From Cyanobacteria bacterium SBLK (GTDB lineage Bacteria; Cyanobacteriota; Cyanobacteriia; Cyanobacteriales; Spirulinaceae): a stretch of 55,296 bases of DNA. Position numbers and translations under genes: made by a program. How positions within the stretch are numbered: the first letter of the stretch is position 1; each line of letters starts with the position of its first letter. Below the pieces are notes generated by a model that saw only the letters and a list, made by a program, of their open reading frames with translations, did not search any database and was not told the DNA's origin. Of this stretch, positions 17,942 to 25,611 are shown in pieces. The stretch lies in NCBI GenBank assembly GCA_017746715.1, contig JAGHZQ010000063.1:1-55296 (forward strand), in the 5' to 3' direction.

Positions 17942-18706
17942 ATGTCAACAATTGTATCTATCCATTCCTACCGAGGAGGAACGGGAAAATCCAATTCCAC
18001 TGCTAATTTAGCGGCCGTTGTTGCGAGTTATGGATACCGAGTCGCTGTGGTAGATACGGATATTCAATCTCCGGGAATTCACGTACTATTTGGTTATGGT
18101 GACGGTCAGCAATTAGAGCCTTGTCTCAATCAGTATCTTTGGGGAAAATGCAGTATTTCCGATGCCGCCCATGATGTCACTCATGTCTTGGGAAGCAATA
18201 AACGGGAGAAAAGTAAAATTTTTCTCATTCCTTCTAGTGTCAAAGCCAGTGAAATTGCTCGGGTTTTACGAGAGGGTTATGATGTTGGTTTACTGAATGA
18301 TGGATTTGATATGTTACTAGAAGATTTAGAGCTAGATTATTTGTTTATTGATACCCATCCTGGATTGAATGAAGAAACGCTTCTTTCCATCACGATTTCT
18401 GATATTTTAGTGTTAATTTTGCGACCGGATCGACAAGATTATCAAGGGACGGCAGTCACCGTTGATGTGGCGCGCAAGCTCGAAGTTCCTAAAATGTTAA
18501 TGGTGGTGAATAAAGCGCCAATCAGTTTTGATTTTTCCACCCTGCAAGAAGAAGTCGAGCAAACTTATGACGTTCCCGTAGCGGGGGTTTTACCTCATTC
18601 TGAGGAAATGATGATTTTAGCCAGTGAAGGGATTTTTGCGTTGAAATATCCCGATAACTCTTTAACGCAAACTATTGACAATATTGCTCGGAGTATTACG
18701 ACGTAA
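17942..18706 (+). CDS. ParA/MinD-family ATPase
   Basis: 254 residues. The deviant Walker A motif YRGGTGKSNSTANLA starts at residue 10, with VVDTDIQSPG (switch I region) and LFIDTHPGL (Walker B) following. The fold is that of ParA/MinD, and the length fits. There is no adjacent parB or minE/minC, so it is not an ordinary partition operon; related cyanobacterial proteins often stand next to signalling genes. Here it converges on a two-domain nucleotide cyclase. Its cargo is unknown. Confidence 0.85.
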   Translation: MSTIVSIHSYRGGTGKSNSTANLAAVVASYGYRVAVVDTDIQSPGIHVLFGYGDGQQLEPCLNQYLWGKCSISDAAHDVTHVLGSNKREKSKIFLIPSSVKASEIARVLREGYDVGLLNDGFDMLLEDLELDYLFIDTHPGLNEETLLSITISDILVLILRPDRQDYQGTAVTVDVARKLEVPKMLMVVNKAPISFDFSTLQEEVEQTYDVPVAGVLPHSEEMMILASEGIFALKYPDNSLTQTIDNIARSITT

Positions 18707-18710
18707 TTAA

Positions 18711-18738
18711 TTCAAAATTATCAATTCAAAATTCAAAA
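18711..18738. repeat. ATTCAAA-type repeat at the 3' end of the cyclase gene
   Basis: Copies of AATTCAAAATT lie between the convergent ParA-like and cyclase genes. The cyclase stop codon TGA is formed from the repeat (…CCATTTTGA on the minus strand), so the last residues of the protein may have been set by repeat insertion. Confidence 0.75.
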
Positions 18739-20313
18739 TGGGGATTTTGGAGATCGCTCCTCTTTGTCCAAAACCGTGTAGATACGGGTGAGTTGAGCCT
18801 TGCCTTTGAGGGAAACATTCCCCAAAAATTGATAGTGCAAGGATGCGCTTGGGGAAGGATCGCGATCTCTCAGGGCATCGTAGACGGGTTCGTTAAATAA
18901 AATTTGATTTCTAGCAGCGCGACTCATCAAGCGAGAGGCTGTATTAACGGTATCGCTGAGAATATTAAATTCTCTGCGTCCGCGGGTCGCTCCGATTTCT
19001 GCTGCAAACACTCGTCCGAGAGAAATGCCGATCTGACAAGCAATGCGAACGGTTTGGCAATTGACCGAAAAGGTCCGAAAATTCACGATTAACTCGCGAA
19101 TTTGGCAGGCTGCCTGTATTGCTCGTAACGGGCAATCGGGGCGTTCGTTGAGAATTCCAAAGTAAATGACAATATCGGAGCTATCTAGGTGATAGGTGGG
19201 ATTTCTCATGACACCCCCCTCAGCAGTAACGATCGCATCAATGCGCGAAAAAAGATGAGAGCATCCCTTGACAAAATCTTCGGCTTCAGAACCGCGCAAG
19301 CGATCGGCAGCATCGGATAAGCCGAGAAGATTCACAAACATGACCGTGGGGACGAGAAAAGCCGGCGGGATTTGTCGGCGCTCCGTATTTTCGACGAGTA
19401 AAGCCAAGATGGGTTCGGGAACATAGCGAGCAAGGGGTTCGATTTGTTGTAAGAGACTGTGAATTTCTTGCGTAATTCCCTCAGTCCCGCGATCGAATAA
19501 GAGGGCTCGCATTCTTCGTCGTTGTTTGATTTCGAGGTCGTATTCCCCCAAATTCTCGTCGCTGAGATCGTCAATGACTAAATGGCGGGGATATCGGCCG
19601 GCTTCGAGGCGAAATTGCGATCGCGCCCGCACGGTAGCCGCCGCGCTCAAGCAAACCCGTCCCACCCGTCCGGCTCCTTCAGTTTGTTTGGCCTGCTGCA
19701 CGTCTTTTCCCAACAAAACTCGCATCATGCGTAGGGAAGTGCCGATATCCGCCGCGAGAAATTTCCCCGAATGAATTCCCACCCGCATCTTGAGAGACAG
19801 GAGACCGCGGGGGGTTTCGATGTTTTCAAATTCTTTCATGGCTCGCTGCATTCGCAAACCCGCCCGGATGGCTCGGGGCAAATCCGTATGGGTGCGATCG
19901 CGACTAAATTCTACCAAAACGGCATCGCCGGTAAACTCTAGCAAATCCCCTCCCGATTTGCCGATAATTTCAATAATAGCGTCAAAATAACGCTGTAAAA
20001 TCCCCAGCAAAATTGTCGCTCCTTGCGATCGTTCCTTCATATTGGCTTCCATTAAGGGAGTAAACCCAGCCAGATCGGTAAATAACAGCGTGCCGTAATG
20101 CCAGCGATAGCGGATTTTGCCCGCTTGCGGCGGATTCGTGGCAATTTGTAGGGGCAGATAATCCTTGAGGTTTGCGTGTAAAGTTCGCAGATGTTCGAAA
20201 ATGCTCATTAAGGTATCGGCCTCGAGGGTCTCGTTTCCCAAAGCGGTATAGAGTCGGGAGGGCAGTAAAAAATGAAGTTTTGGCTCGAGAGGGGCGAGGG
20301 AATTGAGAACCAT
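18733..20313 (-). CDS. Tandem class III nucleotide cyclase
   Basis: 526 residues with two cyclase homology domains at about 70-240 and 320-500. Domain 1 keeps both metal aspartates (D80 in LLFTDLAGFT, D130 in EFTGDAVLVEF) but lacks the transition-state Asn/Arg (VQQAKQ instead of VNxAxR). Domain 2 lacks the first metal Asp (FVNLLG) but keeps D454, N457 and R461 (SDTVNTASR). One composite active site is therefore expected, as in animal soluble adenylyl cyclase. The base-contact position in domain 1 is E126 rather than the usual Lys, so ATP versus GTP preference is uncertain. No membrane segment is seen. Confidence 0.88.
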   Translation of the reverse strand: MVLNSLAPLEPKLHFLLPSRLYTALGNETLEADTLMSIFEHLRTLHANLKDYLPLQIATNPPQAGKIRYRWHYGTLLFTDLAGFTPLMEANMKERSQGATILLGILQRYFDAIIEIIGKSGGDLLEFTGDAVLVEFSRDRTHTDLPRAIRAGLRMQRAMKEFENIETPRGLLSLKMRVGIHSGKFLAADIGTSLRMMRVLLGKDVQQAKQTEGAGRVGRVCLSAAATVRARSQFRLEAGRYPRHLVIDDLSDENLGEYDLEIKQRRRMRALLFDRGTEGITQEIHSLLQQIEPLARYVPEPILALLVENTERRQIPPAFLVPTVMFVNLLGLSDAADRLRGSEAEDFVKGCSHLFSRIDAIVTAEGGVMRNPTYHLDSSDIVIYFGILNERPDCPLRAIQAACQIRELIVNFRTFSVNCQTVRIACQIGISLGRVFAAEIGATRGRREFNILSDTVNTASRLMSRAARNQILFNEPVYDALRDRDPSPSASLHYQFLGNVSLKGKAQLTRIYTVLDKEERSPKSPF

Positions 20314-20489
20314 ATTGACGATACGCTAGAAAACAGACAAGCAGAGAATTTTTGGCAATCGCACCCGATCCCCGGCTCGAGAGCCACAGAAGCCAATGGC
20401 TTTGAATTTTGTTTTCGGGGAATACCGATCTTTAGTCGTTGCTATCGTTATTATCTCTTAGAGAATCCAAAATGACTCGGTGACGTTCT
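20314..20489. other. Intergenic region upstream of the cyclase gene
   Basis: About 175 bp between the cyclase start and the tnpB remnant. It should hold the cyclase promoter; no gene or clear motif is seen. Confidence 0.5.
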
Positions 20490-20519
20490 CTCCAGTTAAC
20501 CTTTCAGGTCTAACGGGAG
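20490..20519 (-). other. Right-end hairpin of an IS200/IS605-type element
   Basis: On the minus strand, directly after the tnpB stop, the segments CTCC, GTTA and CCT pair with AGG, TAAC and GGAG to form one interrupted stem around a GAA loop. A structured hairpin at this place is typical of the right end of IS605-family elements and of the scaffold of the TnpB guide RNA. Confidence 0.6.
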
Positions 20520-20521
20520 CT

Positions 20522-21100
20522 TCAGAAGAGACTAAGCTGAACCCATTCCCCTCTAAAAGTTTCTTGCTTCACTGGCTGACTATTGCCTAAGCCTCCTCCT
20601 TCAGGAATGGGACGATGAACGATAACCGGAATTATCCCCAATCTCGTTGTTATTAAGTTTTTCCCATCAAACTTTATAGTTGCTTTTGGGTGATTAACTC
20701 GTGAAAACTCAAACGATCTCAACTGTCCTGCTTTCTTAAATTTAGGTCGCCCTCCTCTCTTTCCCTTCTTATCAGGAACTCTCCATCTCTTCCATGCCTT
20801 ATCCAATCTTTGTAGATTGATTTGTTGCACTTCTGAGTAAATTTCCCTGTAGTCGGGAAAGAGAACTTTTGTTTCTTTAAGTGCAAATTGCTGAGTGTAA
20901 TAATTGACGGGTTCTGGGATTTCACCAATTAGTTCTGATACCCAACTGCACCTATCTACTTGAGAACGAGTTCGTCTCAAGTAGTCATATCGTTGACCCG
21001 GAGCATAATTCCAATGGCGGCGAAGAAGTTCGAGCCAATAGTCAATCTTTTCAGCTTGTTCTCGGGTCGGTTGAATTCGGTAGCAGTAGGTTAAAATCAT
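20522..21100 (-). pseudogene. tnpB: tnpB (IS605 OrfB) with internal deletion
   Basis: 192 residues against about 400 for an intact TnpB. The N-terminal helix-turn-helix region (MILTYCYRIQPTREQAEKIDYWLELLRRHWNYA) and the start of the OrfB domain (LQRLDKAWKRWR, GGRPKFKKAGQLRSFEF) are kept. After VIVHRPIPEG the sequence jumps to what looks like a C-terminal tail (NSQPVKQETF). The whole RuvC nuclease core and zinc finger are absent, so no DNA cleavage is possible. No tnpA is nearby. The frame is still open, so the deletion was probably in frame; the protein might still be made. Confidence 0.8.
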
Positions 21101-21180
21101 GGTTAAATTGTAGCTAAAAACCTAATAATACTCAACCTATTTATTCAGAAAAATAATCCTTTTTTAAAGGACTCCTTTCA

Positions 21181-21290
21181 GTGGTCACTGAGCTGCGCCG
21201 AAGTGTCGATTTCCCTTGCCGGTCGCGATTCCCCTCCCGTTAAATCGGAGATTCTAACGGCGGTCGCTGAGCTTAGCCGAAGCGGAGACC
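21181..21290. repeat. Interspersed repeats, CTGAGC-CCGAAG type
   Basis: Two related copies, near 21181-21205 (GTCACTGAGCTGCGCCGAAG) and 21261-21290 (GTCGCTGAGCTTAGCCGAAG, ending in GGAGACC). Similar sequences form the tandem units in the cheR linker. They lie upstream of the protease gene and downstream of nothing on that strand. Confidence 0.75.
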
Positions 21291-21387
21291 CCTCGCGACA
21301 TTTAGTTGGGATTGGCGCGATCGCCTATTGCCAAAGACGTTAAGAATTGTTATCGATATATTTATCCACTCAAAAAAAATCGGGTTT

Positions 21388-22116
21388 ATGAAAATACGCT
21401 GGGTTGCGATCGCCATTCTAAGCGCAGGATTAAATCTCACCTTTTCTGCTTCCGGGCGCTCTCAATCTTTGAATGAGACGCTCCAGAATGCTATTTGCGC
21501 CCAAGACTGGCGGGGTGCTTTGCAAACCCTTCAAGAGATCGAGCGAGTTGCTCCAGAACATGCTTCTCGATTAACAACCTATCGAAGTCGCCTACAAAAT
21601 CTTGCCGCTCGGGGGGTTTATCGTCCGGAATGGAACTGTAGCGGTGGCACTTTGCCCGCCAATACAACCTCTGCCGTCACCGAGACCGCCGTCACCGAGA
21701 CCGCACCCCCACCTGTCAGGAGCGGCGTTTTTCGCGTTCCCATTAAAGATATTCGCGGCGGCACTCCGGTGATTGACGTGATTTTTAACGGCACGGAAAC
21801 ATTTGAGATGCTTTTCGATACCGGCGCGACAACGACCTTAATTTTACCCAGCATGGCCGCCAAACTCGGATTGGAAACTCTTGGCAATGCCGAGGCAACG
21901 GTAGCGGATGGGAGAACGAATAAGGTGAACATCGCTCGCGTGAACTCTCTCTCTGTCGGCGATTTAGAACTCAATGACGTTACCGTAACTTTCGATCCCC
22001 GTGCCGATGAAGCGAGTTTAGAGGGAATGGGATTGCTCGGTCAAAATGTTTTTCAAAATTACGATGTTTTGCTCAAACAAAATGAAATTGAATTTCGCGA
22101 ACGCGTTGCAGAATAA
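21388..22116 (+). CDS. Secreted retropepsin-like aspartic protease
   Basis: 242 residues from the ATG at 21388; the longer frame begins at a TTG and would bury the signal peptide. The N-terminus MKIRWVAIAILSAGLNLTFSASG is a signal peptide or anchor. A helical segment (about 25-80) and a Thr/Pro-rich linker with a 15-bp direct repeat (AVTET twice) precede a single retropepsin domain at about 112-240. The catalytic motif is LFDTGATTTLI with D144, followed by the expected GLLGQNVF. Such single-domain proteases act as dimers. Substrates are unknown. Confidence 0.85.
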   Translation: MKIRWVAIAILSAGLNLTFSASGRSQSLNETLQNAICAQDWRGALQTLQEIERVAPEHASRLTTYRSRLQNLAARGVYRPEWNCSGGTLPANTTSAVTETAVTETAPPPVRSGVFRVPIKDIRGGTPVIDVIFNGTETFEMLFDTGATTTLILPSMAAKLGLETLGNAEATVADGRTNKVNIARVNSLSVGDLELNDVTVTFDPRADEASLEGMGLLGQNVFQNYDVLLKQNEIEFRERVAE

Positions 22117-22143
22117 AGAACTGAATGCACAAAACGGTATTAT

Positions 22144-22518
22144 TTACAATCCCAAAATTTCTCGCGATTTTGCCAGCACTTCTTTGGGACGAAAGGGTTT
22201 GGTCATGTACAAATTTGCGCCGACTTCAATTCCTTTTTGCTTGTCAAACTCTTGCCCTTTTGCTGTCAGCATGATGATATAAATATCTGTCATGCCCCAT
22301 TCATTTTTTACGGTTCGACAAACATCCAACCCGTTCATTTTCGGCATCATCACATCGAGGAAGACGAGATCCGGTTTTTCTTCTTCCACGATTTCCAGTG
22401 CTTCTCGACCGTGTTCGGCAACGAGCAACTCAACCCCCTCGTCCTCTAATTTTTCTAGGGTTTGTTCCATTAAAATGCGGATATTGGGTTCGTCATCGAC
22501 AATTAAAATTTTTTTCAT
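22144..22518 (-). CDS. Single-domain response regulator (CheY-like)
   Basis: 124 residues, a complete receiver (ILIVDDEPNIRILM, phosphoacceptor Asp in LVFLDVMMPKMNG, T in IIMLTAKG, K in YMTKPFRPKE). It has no output domain. It begins 17 bp after the stop of the large hybrid kinase, so it is probably the kinase's direct partner. The protease gene converges on it from the other side with a 27-bp gap. Confidence 0.92.
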   Translation of the reverse strand: MKKILIVDDEPNIRILMEQTLEKLEDEGVELLVAEHGREALEIVEEEKPDLVFLDVMMPKMNGLDVCRTVKNEWGMTDIYIIMLTAKGQEFDKQKGIEVGANLYMTKPFRPKEVLAKSREILGL

Positions 22519-22535
22519 TATTGTGAGAAAAACAT

Positions 22536-25500
22536 TTAAAGTATTTCAACATTTGCATCTAGTTTATCGGAAAAATTATCGTTTTGATGGTCTCCCAGCA
22601 AAATAAACAAAACATTATCGAGACCTTTTTCAAAACGCAAAGTTTTCATGAGATCGTGCTGTTGAGACATGAGGGAGTCTACAATAATGGTATCGGGTTG
22701 TAAAGACAGGGCTTTTTCGATACATTCTTTGCCGTCGATCGCCTCGGAAACTTGATAGCCTTGTGCTTGCAGAACCCGAGAGAGATTGGCTAAAGCCGAA
22801 GCATTCCCATCCACGATCAATACTTTTTTATTAGAGCGTCCTTGGGAAAGCAGCAAATCGATTTCGACGAGGAGTTCTTCTGCCTCAATGGGTTTGGTCA
22901 AATAGCGATCGATCCCCAAGCGATACCCTCGTGCTTTATCTTCAAAAATCGAGAGCGCGATAATGGGAATATCTTGGGTTTGCGGATCGTTTTTGAGAAC
23001 GGCAGCCGTGTCGAAACCGTTAATTTTCGGCATCATTACGTCAAGTACGATTAAATTGGGTCTCACGCTTTTCGCTCTAGCGATCGCTTCCAAACCGTCT
23101 TGGGCTTCGCGCACGACATAACCTCGGGCTTCGAGGGATTGGCGCAACAGTTCGCGGATACTGGCATCGTCGTCAACCACTAAGATTGTTTTCGGCATGT
23201 CCGAGTTAGGGGGAAGTGCGGCAGTTTGTTCTTGGACTTGGCGGACGAGACCTTCGATATTGAAAAAGCGATCGGGATCGGAGATAGAGGGGGAGGCGTG
23301 CAGGGGCAGAACAAAGGAGAAAGTACTGCCTTCCCCGAGTTTGCTATCCACCCAAATGCGACCGCCGTGATGTTCGATAATTTGCTTGCAAATGGGCAGA
23401 CCCAAACCCGTTCCTTTGGGCTTATCCGTCAAAGTTTCGCCGACTTGTTTGAATTTATCGAAGACTTTCTCGACATCTTCCGGTGCAATGCCCATGCCCG
23501 TATCTGTAATGGAAATGAGTATTTCTTCATTTCGCACCTCAGCATGAGTGGAAATCGTTCCGGCTTCGGTAAATTTAATGGCATTGGAGAGCAAATTGAT
23601 AATCACTTGAATCAAGCGATCGCGATCGCCGACAATTTCCGGTAAATCCAGCGCGATTTCTTTGTTTAAAACCAATCCGCTTGCCGTTAATAAGGAAGAC
23701 ACCGCCGCGAGGGAGCGATCGACGATCTCCGCAAGATCGATCTCCTCCATTTTCCAATCCAACTTGCCCGCCTCCATTTTGGCAATATCGAGAACGTCGT
23801 TAATGAGGGCGGTCAGGCGTTCGGCTTCGGAAACGATAATGTCAATATTATCCCGTACGCGACGAATGGTGCGCTTGACTTTGCGATCGCCGTCGGGAAG
23901 TTGGGGGAAGATATCCTCTTCTAATTTTTCTTGCACGATGGAGGCAAACCCGAGGACGGAAGTTAAGGGAGTGCGCAATTCGTGAGAAACCGTGGAAATA
24001 AAATCGGTTTTCATGCGATCGACTTCTTTCTCTTGGGTGATATCCCGGATGAGAATCACCGTCCCCCGTTTGATTTGCGTATTATTAACGCTTTCGAGAA
24101 TGGGAGTCGCCACCGCTTGACCGATGCGATCGCCCATTAAAGCAATCTCGGCAATTAAGGCTTCGCTACCATTATTTTGCACTCGTTCTATCAATTCCGC
24201 CAACTGCGATCGCCCGATATCCCGACAAGACAACCCAATCATTTCTTGCTCTCCCAACTCGAACATTTTTTGCAAAGCGGGATTATCGCGAGTGATAATT
24301 CCCTCTGCATCCGTTACCAGCAAGCCATCGGCGAGATTGGCCAAAATAGCCTTGAGATCGGCATTGGTGGCTTGCAGGCGTTCTCCGGAAATTTGCAATT
24401 CCTCTTGGGTTTGGATTAAATGCTGCCGATTGCGAACTAAATCTCGTTCTACGCGACCCAAAAGCACGTAAAATAGTCCCACTAATCCTCCAGAAAGGAG
24501 AACGGCACAACCGATCGCAATCGTCATCGCTTTGCGAGCCGGAACGACTAAATCGGTAATATTTTTTAAGGCGATCGCATAGCCAAAAGTCTCCCCTTTG
24601 CTATTTTGGAACGGTGCAAACATCGCCAAATATGTTTTTCCCTCCCGAGAGTAGCGCAGAGGTTTTCGCTTGCTCGCGTTTTCCGTCTCGGCCAAAATTC
24701 CGGCGATGGCGGGGGGAATTTCTGCGGCGGTTTGATGAGTGACAACCAGATGGGGAAAATCTTCCCAATGAGATTCGCCGCGACGCTCTTGTGTTCCATG
24801 ATGTTCTCCCAAAACATGGCTTTCCCTTGCCGATGCTTTCCAAAGGGCGCGATCGAGAAAGGATTTTTCCACCGCTAGGATTACTTCTCCACCGAGCATG
24901 TCGTCTGCCGTATGTTTGAGTAGATGGCTTAATTCCGTCCCCAACTCCAAATAGCCGAGGAGTTGGCGCGGCTTGCGATCGCCAAACCATTCTTCCTCGG
25001 TCAACTCGGGAATGTCCTCAAACCAAGGAAACACGATTCGTAAAGCCACCCGACCATCGAGATCGGGTTCGATCCCCTCGCTAGGCGATCGCGTTTTTTC
25101 GGCTTTGAGTATTGTCTCGCGTCGATTGACTCGGATCGATCGCTTCCTTGTTTCTTGATGTTCTTCTTGCAGGTGCAATGCGGGAGTCCGATCCTTGCGA
25201 TAGATGGCAAGATGAGTAAATTCTTGCCCTTGGTGCAGCTTGGCAAAAAGGGGCGCGAGATGGCGTTCTAGAGCGGTAAAATCGAGCGATCGCAGATCTT
25301 CTGTCAAGCGCGGATCTCTTACCATTGCGGTCATGACTGCTTTCATGCCATCGGAAATATGTTTGATTTCATCTTCGAAGGTATGGACGACCTCCTCTTC
25401 TAAATTCTGTTGCTCTCGTTCAATTCTTTGCTGCTGCTGGGCGAAAAAAGCGATGATGAAAATACCTTGCAACAGCGAGATCGTGCCGATTAAAGGCAGT

Positions 25501-25553
25501 AGAATGCGCTTTCTAATGCGACCTTGGGGAGAAGGAGAAGGCGAGTGATACAT
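22536..25553 (-). CDS. Membrane hybrid histidine kinase with two receivers
   Basis: 1005 residues. A transmembrane helix near 15-35, a large periplasmic sensor domain (about 40-335), a second helix (TIAIGCAVLLSGGLVGLFYV), a PAS domain (LKAILANLADGLLVTDAEGII), HisKA (DFISTVSHELRTPLTSVLGF) and HATPase (LIQVIINLLSNAIKFTEAG, GTGLGLPICKQI). Two C-terminal receivers follow. The first is complete (LIVLDVMMPKINGFD, LTKPIEAEE). The second is degenerate: its Asp remains (IIVDSLMSQQHD) but the conserved K and last helix are lost. It is followed by a CheY-like gene, so phosphate may pass on to that protein. The signal is unknown. Confidence 0.92.
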   Translation of the reverse strand: MYHSPSPSPQGRIRKRILLPLIGTISLLQGIFIIAFFAQQQQRIEREQQNLEEEVVHTFEDEIKHISDGMKAVMTAMVRDPRLTEDLRSLDFTALERHLAPLFAKLHQGQEFTHLAIYRKDRTPALHLQEEHQETRKRSIRVNRRETILKAEKTRSPSEGIEPDLDGRVALRIVFPWFEDIPELTEEEWFGDRKPRQLLGYLELGTELSHLLKHTADDMLGGEVILAVEKSFLDRALWKASARESHVLGEHHGTQERRGESHWEDFPHLVVTHQTAAEIPPAIAGILAETENASKRKPLRYSREGKTYLAMFAPFQNSKGETFGYAIALKNITDLVVPARKAMTIAIGCAVLLSGGLVGLFYVLLGRVERDLVRNRQHLIQTQEELQISGERLQATNADLKAILANLADGLLVTDAEGIITRDNPALQKMFELGEQEMIGLSCRDIGRSQLAELIERVQNNGSEALIAEIALMGDRIGQAVATPILESVNNTQIKRGTVILIRDITQEKEVDRMKTDFISTVSHELRTPLTSVLGFASIVQEKLEEDIFPQLPDGDRKVKRTIRRVRDNIDIIVSEAERLTALINDVLDIAKMEAGKLDWKMEEIDLAEIVDRSLAAVSSLLTASGLVLNKEIALDLPEIVGDRDRLIQVIINLLSNAIKFTEAGTISTHAEVRNEEILISITDTGMGIAPEDVEKVFDKFKQVGETLTDKPKGTGLGLPICKQIIEHHGGRIWVDSKLGEGSTFSFVLPLHASPSISDPDRFFNIEGLVRQVQEQTAALPPNSDMPKTILVVDDDASIRELLRQSLEARGYVVREAQDGLEAIARAKSVRPNLIVLDVMMPKINGFDTAAVLKNDPQTQDIPIIALSIFEDKARGYRLGIDRYLTKPIEAEELLVEIDLLLSQGRSNKKVLIVDGNASALANLSRVLQAQGYQVSEAIDGKECIEKALSLQPDTIIVDSLMSQQHDLMKTLRFEKGLDNVLFILLGDHQNDNFSDKLDANVEIL

Positions 25554-25611
25554 CTCAACATCAAAAGTAAAGAGGAAAAAGGAAAAAGTAAAGAGTTGGG
25601 AAATATTTTGC

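Noticed and set aside
17942..18706. Plasmid-type parAB partition locus
   Set aside because: There is no parB, centromere-like repeat or replication gene nearby.
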